Of a stretch of DNA of 64,000 bases, positions 51,128 through 59,770 are shown piece by piece; the first letter of the stretch is position 1; each line of letters opens with the position of its first letter. A program made the position numbers and the translations under genes. Source of the stretch: Streptomyces sp. ITFR-16 (GTDB lineage: Bacteria; Actinomycetota; Actinomycetes; Streptomycetales; Streptomycetaceae); assembly GCF_031844705.1 (NCBI RefSeq), contig NZ_CP134609.1, positions 7,564,001-7,628,000 of the forward strand. Reading direction: 5' to 3'. Below the pieces are notes generated by a model that did not search any database, was not told the DNA's origin, and was given only the letters and a program-made list of their open reading frames with translations.

Positions 51128-53316
51128 GCGAACAGCGAGGTCACCTGCGCCGCCGAAGTGCCGGGCCCCGTGGGACCGTTCAGGTGCCACGGGGCGCCGG
51201 TGCCCCGCCGCAGATCCTCCTCGCGGTAGCGCCGGCAGCCCCGGTGCCAGATCAGGATGCCTGCGATCCAGTGCTTCAGCTCCTGCACGTACCCCGCCAG
51301 AATCTCCCTCGCCTCGGCGCTCAGATCGAAGTCGTCGTACAGCACCGGGAGTTCGTGCTCGGCGACATGCAGGAACTGCCGCAGCCGCGACTTCATCAGG
51401 TCGTAGAGGATCTCCACCCCGGTCGCATAGCCGACCCCGAAGAAGTTCTGCACCACCAGGACACCGTTGTGCACCTCACCCTCGTACTCGATCTCCTTCT
51501 GGTACGAGAACAGGTCGTTGAGCAGCGCCGCGTAGTCGGCCGCCGCGTTCTCCAGGGAGCGCAGCGGGCCGCTCTCGTAGATCTCCGGCGGCACCTTCCT
51601 GCCGTGTCCCAGCCGGCACAGGCTCATCGTCAGATCCGAGCCGAAGGTCATGCGGCGCATCTCGACGTAGTCCACCGGGTCGGGAATCCGGTTCTGCGCC
51701 TGGTTCGCCAGCTCCCACAGCCAGCTGGCCGTCATGTCCTCCACGGCCTTGCGGAAGGCCCGCCTGCCCTCGTCGTCCATCGGGGCTGCGGTCAGCTCCC
51801 AGAGATCGCCGAGACTCCGCTCCAGCGCGTTGACCGGCTCCGGCACCGGGCTCCCGTCCAGCGGCATGAACAGCGAGAGCCGCTCATTGGCCAGCCGGGC
51901 CCCCGCCAGGTCACGGGCCCGCCCGTGCACCACCGGGAACCAGTCGTCTCCGTACGTCCCCCACGCCAGCCACCGCGAGGACAGGTCCAGCCCGTCCGGA
52001 TCGGCGTCCGGGTGGATACCGGCCGCGCACAGCGGAAGGTCGATCGCCCGCAGCCGCTCCTCGTCCCAGATGTGCGAGCCCGGCACCCCCGGCTGCGCCT
52101 CCAGGATGCCCATCCGGCCCGCCCAGTCGACCAGCCGCTCGCGGGCCCCGTCCAGATGCGGGCTGAGCGTCGTGCCGAACGGCAGGTCGAAGTCGGGCAG
52201 CAGGGAAGGGCCGACGTGCTGATAGGGCAGATGGGCGTGGCTGCGCAGCCTCGCCGTTTCCGAACGCGGATCGAGGCGGATCGAGGCGGCGGCCATCCCG
52301 AAGCCCGGAGCGGCCCGGGCGGCGCCGCCGTCGTTCATGTAGCGGCTGGAGCGCATGTGCCACTCATGACCGCCGGACTGCCAGTCCTGGAGCCCCTTGA
52401 CATACGCCAGGACGGCCGCCGTCTGCGCCGGGTCCAGTCCCTTGCCCGCGCACAGCGGCCCCAGCTCGGTCAGCGCGGTGTTCTCGAACTGCTGGAGCCG
52501 CGAGGTCAGCAGGTCGTTCACCGCCTCGGCGGCCTCCTGCGTCGAGCAGCCGAGGAAGCGCTCCAGGACCAGCACCCCGTTGCTGTTCTCGCCCTCGTCC
52601 TCCACCTCCCGCTGGTACGAGAACAGGTCGTTGCGCAGATGGACCCCGTCCGAGAACGCGTCACGCAGCACCCGCAGCGCCCGTTCGCCGGCCACCGCCT
52701 CGGGCACCTCCGCCCCGGCGGCGTACTCCACCAGCCCCGCCGACCAGGGCGCGCCGCCCACCTTGCGGCGCATCTCGATGTACTCGACGGGGTTCGCGAT
52801 CCGGCCCTCGTTGATGTTGGCGAGCTCCCACAGCGACTCGTTGAGGAGGTTCTTCGTCGACTCGGCGAACCGCACCCGCCACGCGTCCGACATGGCGGGC
52901 ACGGTCCGCGCCCACAGATCCGCCAGCCCGGCCTCGACCGGGTTGGCCGGCTCCGGGGTCGGCGCCCCGCGCTCCATCGGCATGAACGCGGGCAGCCGGT
53001 CCAGGTAGCGCTTGCCGCCCTCGCGGTCGGGGGTGCGCTTGAACAGCTCCAGGAAGTGGTCGTCGAAGAAGAAGACCCACACGTACCAGTCGGTGACCAG
53101 GGACAGCGCCTCGGCCGAGCAGTCGGGGTGGGTGTAGGCACACAGCAGTGCGTAGTCGTGGGAGTCGAGATCGTGCTCCTCCCAGATACCGGACCCCTCC
53201 AGCATCCCTATGGTCCGCGCCCACGTCTTCGTGTGCTGCCGCGCCTCCTCCACATGGGGGTTGAGGCGCGCCGGATACGGAACATAGAAGTCCGGCAGGG
53301 TGAAGGGCTGTGCCAT
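51103..53316 (-). CDS. geoA: Geosmin synthase (bifunctional terpene cyclase)
   Basis: A 737-residue two-domain class I terpene cyclase. The N-terminal domain (about 1-340) converts farnesyl diphosphate to germacradienol: the Mg-binding DDHFLE (85-90) and NDLFSYQRE are intact. The C-terminal domain (about 380-737) completes conversion to geosmin with loss of acetone: its GDDWFP and NDLFSYQKE motifs are the corresponding metal sites. Length and the paired motifs are diagnostic for this Streptomyces enzyme. It produces the earthy odour during development. The ATG at 53316 begins MAQPFTLPDF, standard for the family. Confidence 0.97.
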   Translation of the reverse strand: MAQPFTLPDFYVPYPARLNPHVEEARQHTKTWARTIGMLEGSGIWEEHDLDSHDYALLCAYTHPDCSAEALSLVTDWYVWVFFFDDHFLELFKRTPDREGGKRYLDRLPAFMPMERGAPTPEPANPVEAGLADLWARTVPAMSDAWRVRFAESTKNLLNESLWELANINEGRIANPVEYIEMRRKVGGAPWSAGLVEYAAGAEVPEAVAGERALRVLRDAFSDGVHLRNDLFSYQREVEDEGENSNGVLVLERFLGCSTQEAAEAVNDLLTSRLQQFENTALTELGPLCAGKGLDPAQTAAVLAYVKGLQDWQSGGHEWHMRSSRYMNDGGAARAAPGFGMAAASIRLDPRSETARLRSHAHLPYQHVGPSLLPDFDLPFGTTLSPHLDGARERLVDWAGRMGILEAQPGVPGSHIWDEERLRAIDLPLCAAGIHPDADPDGLDLSSRWLAWGTYGDDWFPVVHGRARDLAGARLANERLSLFMPLDGSPVPEPVNALERSLGDLWELTAAPMDDEGRRAFRKAVEDMTASWLWELANQAQNRIPDPVDYVEMRRMTFGSDLTMSLCRLGHGRKVPPEIYESGPLRSLENAAADYAALLNDLFSYQKEIEYEGEVHNGVLVVQNFFGVGYATGVEILYDLMKSRLRQFLHVAEHELPVLYDDFDLSAEAREILAGYVQELKHWIAGILIWHRGCRRYREEDLRRGTGAPWHLNGPTGPGTSAAQVTSLFAQLSGVSV

Positions 53317-53537
53317 GCGCGTACGGCCTTTCCGGTCGTGGCCGCGTGGGCGTCACGCGGCCGGTCTGTCCGCGCCAGCACTACCCTTCGGCCGTTCGGA
53401 GCACGCACAGCCGGAATTAGTCACACAAGAAGTACGCCCGTTCGAGGGACGCCGCCGCGGCCGGACCGCGCACCCCGCCCGCGCGTAAAAGTCAGGTAAC
53501 GGGCCACTGCCAGAAACCCGTTGCTCCTTTCCGGCCG

Positions 53538-53626
53538 CAGGTCACAGGCCATGCCAGTGGTCTGGTCCACTGGCTCGGCCCGCCGCCCCCACCACGCTCT
53601 TGACGCGCTCTCACCTCAGGTCACAG
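53538..53626. repeat. Direct repeat CAGGTCACAG, two copies
   Basis: The 10-mer CAGGTCACAG occurs at 53538-53547 and 53617-53626, flanking the dre-like site and the TTGACG element in the amidase promoter region. Both are on the plus strand. They could be activator sites. Confidence 0.4.
53556..53571. promoter_or_regulatory. DasR (dre) site upstream of the amidase gene
   Basis: AGTGGTCTGGTCCACT matches 14 of 16 positions of the dre consensus A(G/C)TGGTCTAGACCA(G/C)T, inside a longer inverted repeat CCAGTGG-N6-CCACTGG. DasR is the GlcNAc-responsive GntR regulator of Streptomyces. The site is 147 bp upstream of the ATG at 53718. Confidence 0.6.
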
Positions 53627-53717
53627 AGTGTGCGCGCACAGCGGAACACGAGATCGGAACGCGCAGACCTCTCGACACGAACGGCTCGGGGAACGCCCGG
53701 CTCCAAGAAGGGTTGTC

Positions 53718-55049
53718 ATGACGTCCAAGCACAGGACCGGACGCGCACTCGCGTTGACCACCGCAGGCGCGCTGAGTGTCGCGCTCCTCAGTCCCGCGGC
53801 ACAGGCCGGCGCGGACGGGGTGCGGCCGGAATGCCCGCGCGGGCTCGCGTGCGACTGGGTCCCGGCGGCCTACCAGCAGACCGGCGACCCGGCCGACAAG
53901 GAGACGTACGGCAACTACGACACCGCGGACCGGCCGCACAGCAACAAGATCAAGTTCATCGTGCTGCACGACACCGAGGAGGACTTCGACAGCACCCTGA
54001 AGATCTTCCAGAACCCCCTGAACCAGACCTCGGCGCACTACGTCGTCCGGTCCGGCGACGGACATGTCACGCAGATGGTGAAGAACAAGGACGTCGCCTG
54101 GCAGGCCGGGAACTGGTATCTCAACACCCACTCCATCGGCATCGAGCAGGAGGGCGTCGCCGTCGAGGGCGCCCAGTGGTACACCCCCGAGATGTACCGC
54201 TCGACGGCCGCACTCGTGCGCTACCTCGCCGCCAAGTACGACATCCCGCTCGACCGCCAGCACATCATCGGCCACGACGGGGTACCCCCCACCAGCGCGG
54301 CCGGCACCGCGGGCATGCACTGGGACCCGGGCACCTACTGGGACTGGAACCGCTTCATGGCGCTGCTCGGCAGGCCCACCGTGCCGACCGCCCTGCCCGG
54401 CAGCCGGCTCGTCACCGTCAGCCCCCGGTTCAAGGACAACAAGCAGGCGTTCCGCGACTGCGAGAAGGGCGTCGACCTGCCCGTCCAGGGCTCCAGCGCC
54501 GTCCCGCTGTACACCGAACCCTCCACGGACGCCCCGCTCTTCTCCGACCCCGGCCTGCACCAGGACGGCTCGCCCGGCACCAACTGCGCCGCCGACTGGG
54601 GCAGCAAGATCAGCGCCACCCAGCAGGCCGTCGTGGCGGACCACGCGCCCGGCTGGACGGCGATCTGGTGGTACGGCAAGAAGGCCTGGTTCCGCACCCC
54701 CGCCCGCACCCGCACCACCACCCCCACCTCCGGCTATGTCGTCCGGCCCAAGGCGGGCAAGGACGAGGTGGCTGTGTACGGGGTGGCGTACCCGGAGAAG
54801 TCCGAGTACCCGGCGGACTTCGCCGACCAGCGGGTGGGCGCGCCCCTGCAGTACACCATCAAGGCCGGGCAGTCCTACCCCGGCGGCGGAGAGGCGCCCA
54901 CCGGCTTCTTCTACGCCCCCACCATCGACGCCTCGCTGCCCCTGGACCACTCGTACTTCCGGGGCAGGCAGAAGTACGTCACCGTCCAGATCGGCCACCG
55001 CATCGCCTTTGTGAAGGCCTCCGACGTGGACATCGTCCGCGTGCGCTGA
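53718..55049 (+). CDS. Secreted N-acetylmuramoyl-L-alanine amidase (amidase_2/PGRP type)
   Basis: A 443-residue enzyme with a Sec signal (cleavage near AQAGAD). The amidase_2 domain (about 75-215) cuts the bond between MurNAc and the stem peptide. Zinc ligands are visible: His84 in IVLHDTEE, His201 and Asp203 in GMHWDPG, with IIGHDGVPP nearby. The C-terminal half (about 225-443) contains SH3-like, Trp-rich segments likely to bind wall polymers. The ATG at 53718 follows AAGAAGGG. A dre-like site upstream suggests GlcNAc-linked control of wall turnover. Confidence 0.88.
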   Translation: MTSKHRTGRALALTTAGALSVALLSPAAQAGADGVRPECPRGLACDWVPAAYQQTGDPADKETYGNYDTADRPHSNKIKFIVLHDTEEDFDSTLKIFQNPLNQTSAHYVVRSGDGHVTQMVKNKDVAWQAGNWYLNTHSIGIEQEGVAVEGAQWYTPEMYRSTAALVRYLAAKYDIPLDRQHIIGHDGVPPTSAAGTAGMHWDPGTYWDWNRFMALLGRPTVPTALPGSRLVTVSPRFKDNKQAFRDCEKGVDLPVQGSSAVPLYTEPSTDAPLFSDPGLHQDGSPGTNCAADWGSKISATQQAVVADHAPGWTAIWWYGKKAWFRTPARTRTTTPTSGYVVRPKAGKDEVAVYGVAYPEKSEYPADFADQRVGAPLQYTIKAGQSYPGGGEAPTGFFYAPTIDASLPLDHSYFRGRQKYVTVQIGHRIAFVKASDVDIVRVR

Positions 55050-55061
55050 GCGGGTACAACA

Positions 55062-55105
55062 GCGCGCCGCGGGCCCGGTGTGTCGGCACCGGACCCGCGG
55101 CGCGC
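55062..55105. terminator. Bidirectional hairpin terminator
   Basis: 19-bp arms at 55062-55080 and 55087-55105 with one mismatch and a 6-nt loop, between the convergent amidase and phosphotransferase genes. Confidence 0.75.
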
Positions 55106-55121
55106 CTCCTCGATGGACCGG

Positions 55122-56261
55122 TCAGCGCGTGCCCACGGCGGCCCGCACCGCACGCCGCGCCATCGCGCAGTCGTCGTGCAGCCGGCGCAGCAGCAGACGC
55201 TGTTCCTCGCCCGACGACAGTGCGCCCGGACGGTCCTGGCCCGTCCTCGCGGGCGCGGAGGTGTCCCGCATCGCCCGCTGCACGGCCGTCTCGTACGTAC
55301 GGATCTCGCGGGTGAGCACCAGCATCAGGTTGATCAGGAACGCGTCCCGGTGGGCAGGGCCCTGGGCCTGCGCCAGCTGGCTGATCTGACGACGGGCCGA
55401 CGGTGCGTCACCGAGCACCGCCCAGAGCGTCGCCAGGTCGTAGCCCGGCAGATACCAGCCCGCGTGCTCCCAGTCGACCAGCACCGGACCGGTGGGTGAC
55501 AGAAGGATGTTGGAGAGCAGCGCGTCACCGTGACAGAACTGCCCCATCCCGTGCCGCCCGCCGCCGTGGGCCAGGCCGTGCAGCAGCTTCTGCAGGTCGC
55601 CCAGATCACGGTCGGTGAAGAGTCCGAGCTCGTGATAGCGGGCGATGCGCGCCGCGTAGTCCAGCGGCGCGTCGAACAGGCCGGACGGCGGACGCCAGGC
55701 GTTGACCCGGCTGACCGCGCCGAGCACGGCCCGCAGATCGGCCCGGGGCGGCGCCTCCGAGGGATGCCGGGTCAGAGCGGCCACCCGGCCGGGCATCCGC
55801 TCGATGACCAGGGTGCAGTTCTCGGGGTCGGCGGCGATGAGCCGGGGCACCCGGACCGGCGGACGGTGCCGGACGAACGCCCGGTATGCCGCTATTTCGT
55901 GGCGGAACCGCTCCGACCACGCGGGGGAGTGGTCCAGTAAACACTTGGCGACCGCCGTCGCGCGCCCGGTGGAACCCACGAGCAGCACCGAACGGCCGCT
56001 GCGGCGCAGGACCTGCACCGGGTTGAACTCCGGGCAGATCCGGTGCACCGAGGCGATGGCCATCCTCAGCTGGGCTCCCTGGGGGCCCGACAGGTCAAGC
56101 CTTCCGCTGAGCGACGGGGCACCCGGCCCCGCCGTGCGCCGGGGCCGGCCGAGGCCGGGTGCCGGGGCGGCGGCGCGGGGGTCGAGGTAGGGTCCGGCGC
56201 CCGCTCCGAGGGGACGCAGCGGCCGGGGCGGGGCGGACACGGAGGACGATGCTGTGTACAT
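55122..56261 (-). CDS. Aminoglycoside-phosphotransferase-like kinase (APH fold) with a TTA codon
   Basis: A 379-residue APH-superfamily kinase. The N-lobe from about 75 has the ATP-site Lys in AVAKCLLDH. The catalytic loop is HGDALLSN (His244, Asp246, Asn251), and the metal Asp263 is in VDWEHAG. The first ~65 residues are Pro/Arg-rich and probably disordered. The real substrate is unknown; APH-like proteins in Streptomyces phosphorylate many small molecules. Codon 108 is TTA (55940-55938), so translation should depend on the bldA tRNA. The ATG at 56261 is preferred over a GC-rich upstream extension. Confidence 0.78.
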   Translation of the reverse strand: MYTASSSVSAPPRPLRPLGAGAGPYLDPRAAAPAPGLGRPRRTAGPGAPSLSGRLDLSGPQGAQLRMAIASVHRICPEFNPVQVLRRSGRSVLLVGSTGRATAVAKCLLDHSPAWSERFRHEIAAYRAFVRHRPPVRVPRLIAADPENCTLVIERMPGRVAALTRHPSEAPPRADLRAVLGAVSRVNAWRPPSGLFDAPLDYAARIARYHELGLFTDRDLGDLQKLLHGLAHGGGRHGMGQFCHGDALLSNILLSPTGPVLVDWEHAGWYLPGYDLATLWAVLGDAPSARRQISQLAQAQGPAHRDAFLINLMLVLTREIRTYETAVQRAMRDTSAPARTGQDRPGALSSGEEQRLLLRRLHDDCAMARRAVRAAVGTR

Positions 56262-56412
56262 GGGCGAGACAGATCCCTTCGTGCGCCGACAAGTTGCGTG
56301 CGCCGCCCCGGCCGGCGGCCGTTCGGCACCCTGGGGAGTACCTAGGGCTGCCGGGCGGGGTGGCGCTTTCCTACCTGACACCGGCCCGCGGGTGGCAGAC
56401 CACGTAGCGACC

Positions 56413-56431
56413 CCTGGCGAAGCCTGGCGAA
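56413..56431 (+). repeat. Tandem CCTGGCGAA in the nsdA leader
   Basis: CCTGGCGAAGCCTGGCGAA contains two copies of CCTGGCGAA spaced 10 bp, one helical turn, 62 bp upstream of the nsdA start. It looks like a regulator-binding direct repeat. Confidence 0.4.
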
Positions 56432-56446
56432 TAGTCGCAAGGCATC

Positions 56447-56465
56447 TGACAGGGGGTTACTGTCA
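56447..56465. promoter_or_regulatory. Inverted repeat in the nsdA leader
   Basis: TGACAGGGGGTTACTGTCA has perfect 6-bp arms (TGACAG/CTGTCA) and a 7-bp spacer, 27 bp before the nsdA start codon. Confidence 0.45.
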
Positions 56466-56492
56466 ACACAGCCGAGAACCTGGGGGCTTGAC

Positions 56493-57989
56493 GTGACCGG
56501 AGAACCCAACACCCGCCTGTCGGACCTGTTCGGCCTTGCCGGCTGGTCCAAGGGCGAGCTCGCGAGAATGGTGAACCGGAAGGCGGCGGCCATGGGCCAT
56601 CCGCAACTGGCCACCGACACCTCGCGCGTGAGGCGCTGGATCGACATGGGGGAGTCCCCCCGCGATCCCGTGCCCAAAGTGCTGGCGGCCCTGTTCACCG
56701 AGCGGCTCGGTCGTGTCGTGACCATCGAGGACCTCGGGTTCGGCCGGCGCGGGCGTGTGGGGAAGCGGCGAGAAGCCGGGACGGAAGACAATCCCGACCA
56801 ACTCCCGTGGGCGCCCGAGCGGACGGCAGCGGTCCTCACCGAATTCACGGGAATGGACCTCATGCTCAACCGACGCGGCTTGGTGAGCGCGGGCGCCGCG
56901 CTCGCCGCCGGCTCCACCATCGCCGGCCCCATGCACGACTGGCTGCACACCGACCCCGTACTGGCGGCCGACGCCCCACGCACCGACGATCCCGTCCACG
57001 CGGACCCCGCCGGCTTCGACCGGTACGAGGCCGCGCCCATCGGCTCGGAGGAGATCGAGGCCCTGGAGCGCTCCGTTGAGGTGTTCCGCGCCTGGGACGC
57101 CTCCCGCGGCGGCGGCCTCCAGCGCAAGGCCGTGGTGGGCCAGCTCAACGAGGTGGGCGGCATGCTCGCCTACCGGCACCCCGACCATCTGCAGCGCCGC
57201 CTCTGGGGCGTCGCCGCCAACCTCGCCGTGCTCGCCGGCTGGATGTCCCACGACGTCGGCCTCGAACCCACGGCCCAGAAGTACTTCGTCATCGCCGCAC
57301 ACGCGGCGCGTGAGGGCGGCGACCGGCCGCGCGCGGGCGAGGCCCTCTCCCGGGCGGCCCGTCAGATGGTCCACCTGGGCCGTCCCGACGACGCGCTCGA
57401 CCTGATGAAGCTCGCCAAGTCCGGCTCGGGCGACATGGTCCTGCCGCGCACCCAGGCGATGCTGCACACGATCGAGGCCTGGGCCCAGGCGTCCATGGGC
57501 CGGGGCCAGGCCATGCGGCGCACCCTCGGCAAGGCCGAGGAGCTCTTCGTCTCGGACAAGGGCGATGTGCCCCCGCCCAGCTGGATGCAGATGTTCGACG
57601 AGGCGGACCTGCACGGCATGCAGGCCCTGGCGTTCCGCACCCTGGCCGAGCACGACCCCTCGGTGGCCGTCATCGCCCAGCGCCACGCCAAGCAGGCGCT
57701 CGAACTGCGGCTCAGCGGACGCCAGCGGTCCAAGATCTTCGACTACATCTCGCTGGCCTCGGCCTGCTTCCTCGGCGACGACCCCGAGCAGGCCGACCGC
57801 TACGCCCGGCTCGCCCTGGTCACGATGGGGGAGACCTCCTCGCACCGCACCTGGGACCGGCTGCGCGAAATGTACCGGCTGACGGGCCAGTTCGCGGGCT
57901 ACGCCAAGATCGAGGACCTGCGCCGGGAGATCCAGCTCGCGCTGCCGCAGAGCAGCCTCGTCAAGAAGCCCAGGAGTTCCGAGATCTGA
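56493..57989 (+). CDS. nsdA: NsdA-like negative regulator of development
   Basis: A 498-residue regulator of the NsdA type, a TPR-containing protein that represses sporulation and antibiotic production in S. coelicolor. The N-terminus TRLSDLFGLAGWSKGELARM is helix-turn-helix-like. LMLNRRGLVSAGAALAAG, AYRHPDHLQRRLWGVAANL and PTAQKYFVIAAHAAREGGDRP recall the conserved NsdA core, followed by helical repeats to the C-terminus. A paralogue such as NsdB cannot be fully excluded without alignment. The GTG at 56493 is retained from context; no strong ribosome-binding site is seen (GGGGG about 8 nt upstream). Both neighbouring genes contain TTA codons. Confidence 0.68.
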   Translation: MTGEPNTRLSDLFGLAGWSKGELARMVNRKAAAMGHPQLATDTSRVRRWIDMGESPRDPVPKVLAALFTERLGRVVTIEDLGFGRRGRVGKRREAGTEDNPDQLPWAPERTAAVLTEFTGMDLMLNRRGLVSAGAALAAGSTIAGPMHDWLHTDPVLAADAPRTDDPVHADPAGFDRYEAAPIGSEEIEALERSVEVFRAWDASRGGGLQRKAVVGQLNEVGGMLAYRHPDHLQRRLWGVAANLAVLAGWMSHDVGLEPTAQKYFVIAAHAAREGGDRPRAGEALSRAARQMVHLGRPDDALDLMKLAKSGSGDMVLPRTQAMLHTIEAWAQASMGRGQAMRRTLGKAEELFVSDKGDVPPPSWMQMFDEADLHGMQALAFRTLAEHDPSVAVIAQRHAKQALELRLSGRQRSKIFDYISLASACFLGDDPEQADRYARLALVTMGETSSHRTWDRLREMYRLTGQFAGYAKIEDLRREIQLALPQSSLVKKPRSSEI

Positions 57990-58010
57990 CCCAGCCGCGT
58001 ACGCGGTCTC

Positions 58011-59456
58011 CTACGCCCCGATGCGGGCGATCAGCACACAGGCGTCGTCCAGCCGCTCGGCGCCGCCGAACGCCTCGATGACGGCCCGTACACAGTCCTG
58101 CGCCGTACGGGCTGCGGCGAAGCGTGGCGCGAGGCCGAGGAGTGCCTCCGTGCCCGGACGGGCTCCGCCCTGCCCGCTGCTGTTGTCCCGGGCCAGTCCG
58201 TCCGTGTGCAGCACCAGTACGTCACCGGGCAGCAGATGCGCCGTGTCCTGCTCGTAGGCGACCCCGGACGCCGCCCCGAGAAGCACCCCGTCCGGAGGGG
58301 GGAGCGGACGCCCGGCACCGTTGCGGAAGAGCAGCGGTGCGGGGTGGCCGGCCTGGGCCCAGTCCAGGGTGCGCGTCGCCGGGTCGAACCGGCAGCACAC
58401 CGCGCTGCCCAGAGCCGGCTGGATGGAGGTCTCCAGTAACTGGTTGAGATGGCCCATCAGCGCTCCGGGCTCGATCCCCGCGACCGCCATGCCGCGCAGC
58501 GCACCCAGGATCACGGCCATGGCGGACGTCGCCTGGATGCCGTGGCCGGTCAGATCGCCGACCGTGAGCAGGGTTCTGCCGTCCGGCAGTTCCATCGCGT
58601 CGTACCAGCCGCCGCCGATCAGGGCGCTCGACCGGGACGGGAGGTAGTGGGCGGCGATGTCCGGCGTGCCCGGGCCCCGGTCCGGCAGCCGCAGCGAACT
58701 GCGCCACGGGGGAAGCACGGCCTCCCGGAGCTCCACCGCCATCCGGTGCTCGGTCCGGGCGATGTGCTGCTGGCGGCGGAGCGATTCGTGCGTACGGCGG
58801 ACGGCCTGCTGGCTGCGCCGCAGCGCGCTGACGTCCCGCAGGACGGCCCACATCGAAGCGGTGCAGCCGTCGGTGTCGAGCACGGGCTCGCCCATCATGT
58901 GCAGCGTCCGCGTCCGGCCGTCCGGGTGCAGGATGCGGAACTCGCCGTCTATCGGCTTGCCGTCCACCAGGCAGTCCGTCACCAGCGCGGTGAGTGAGGG
59001 CTGGTCCTCGGGGAGCAGTACGGAGGGGAGGTCGTCCAGCGACAGTCCGCCCGCCTCCGGGCTGCGGCCGAAGATCCGGAAGAGTTCTTCGGACCAGCTG
59101 ACCTCGTCGGTCAGCAGATTCCATTCGGCGCTGCCCACCCGGCCGATCAGCGGGCCCGAGGGCTCGTCGGCGGCCGGTGCCGTGTCCGCGCCCACGGGCT
59201 GTTCCGGGACGTCCGCCGGAAGCCCTGCCTTGAGCTGTCCGAGGTGTGCGCCCAGATCGTCGAGGTGGTGGACCGCGAGGTCGCAGAGCGCGCGCTGCCA
59301 GCGCAGCTGCGGATCGTCCTCGTCCACGAGCACGGTGTCGCGCCGCACCGCGTCCACGTCACCGCGAAGCCGGCGCGTCCGGTGGATCAACGCGTCGACG
59401 GCATCGCGCTCGGGCGGCTGGGGGGCGGGGCGGTCCGCGGACAGATGGGGCGGCAT
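58011..59456 (-). CDS. PAS-PP2C (SpoIIE-type) phosphatase with a TTA codon
   Basis: A 481-residue protein phosphatase. A PAS domain (about 105-230: NLLTDEVSWSEELFRIFG to MWAVLRDVSALRR) senses a signal. The PP2C/SpoIIE domain (about 270-480) shows the metal-binding aspartates in GGGWYDAMELPDG, GDLTGHG, LVLHTDGL and DDACVLIARI. Such proteins dephosphorylate anti-anti-sigma factors to activate alternative sigma factors. Codon 340 is TTA (58439-58437), placing the gene under probable bldA control. The ATG at 59456 (GGAG 6-7 nt upstream) is preferred over an upstream AT-rich extension. Confidence 0.85.
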   Translation of the reverse strand: MPPHLSADRPAPQPPERDAVDALIHRTRRLRGDVDAVRRDTVLVDEDDPQLRWQRALCDLAVHHLDDLGAHLGQLKAGLPADVPEQPVGADTAPAADEPSGPLIGRVGSAEWNLLTDEVSWSEELFRIFGRSPEAGGLSLDDLPSVLLPEDQPSLTALVTDCLVDGKPIDGEFRILHPDGRTRTLHMMGEPVLDTDGCTASMWAVLRDVSALRRSQQAVRRTHESLRRQQHIARTEHRMAVELREAVLPPWRSSLRLPDRGPGTPDIAAHYLPSRSSALIGGGWYDAMELPDGRTLLTVGDLTGHGIQATSAMAVILGALRGMAVAGIEPGALMGHLNQLLETSIQPALGSAVCCRFDPATRTLDWAQAGHPAPLLFRNGAGRPLPPPDGVLLGAASGVAYEQDTAHLLPGDVLVLHTDGLARDNSSGQGGARPGTEALLGLAPRFAAARTAQDCVRAVIEAFGGAERLDDACVLIARIGA

Positions 59457-59770
59457 GTCGTACTCCGATACGGGCGCGGTACAACCAGGTCCGAAGGGTG
59501 GACCGGATATGACTGTTGCACAGCCGTGAGAGGACCGTAAGCCGTTTGGCAACACTCGATATGTTCTTGCTTCTGGCATATGTCAGCGGCTGACCGGAGC
59601 CCGGATATTTTCGAACAGCCTTGCTGGTTACGGGTGTTGGCGCAAGTCATCGGGCATGCGGAGCGGAGGGGAATGCCTGTGCGAGCCCTCGCGTTGAAGC
59701 GGCAGAGCGAAAACGAATCCCGTTCTCAGGAGGAGTGCGGTGTTCGGTACGCACGAACCGGGGGTTGCCC
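59457..59770. other. Promoter region between the PP2C and rpmG genes
   Basis: 314 bp without a convincing gene. It is AT-richer than the rest of the window. It holds the palindrome GTCAGCGGCTGAC (59582-59594) and the GAAAACG-N5-CGTTCTC repeat (59709-59727). An 86-codon plus-strand frame from 59580 was judged noncoding. Confidence 0.55.
59709..59727. promoter_or_regulatory. Inverted repeat upstream of rpmG (possible Zur-type site)
   Basis: GAAAACG (59709-59715) and CGTTCTC (59721-59727) form an inverted repeat with one mismatch, 43 bp before the rpmG start. Zinc-free ribosomal-protein paralogues in Streptomyces are normally under Zur; the match to the TGAAAATGATTTTCA-like box is only partial. 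Confidence 0.3.

Larger units (their letters stand above)
53317..53717. other. Noncoding region between geosmin synthase and amidase genes
   Basis: 401 bp without a gene. It holds the divergent promoters of geosmin synthase (left) and the amidase (right). The middle contains a near-consensus dre site (53556-53571), two copies of CAGGTCACAG (53538-53547 and 53617-53626), and a TTGACG -35-like element (53600-53605) without a clear -10. No open frame with coding character is present. Confidence 0.7.

Noticed and set aside
49021..53499. A 1492-codon plus-strand open frame across the fucosidase and geosmin synthase genes
   Set aside because: It is out of frame with the fucosidase and antisense to geosmin synthase. 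The peptide is Arg/Pro-rich and shows no fold; both true genes carry full catalytic motifs.
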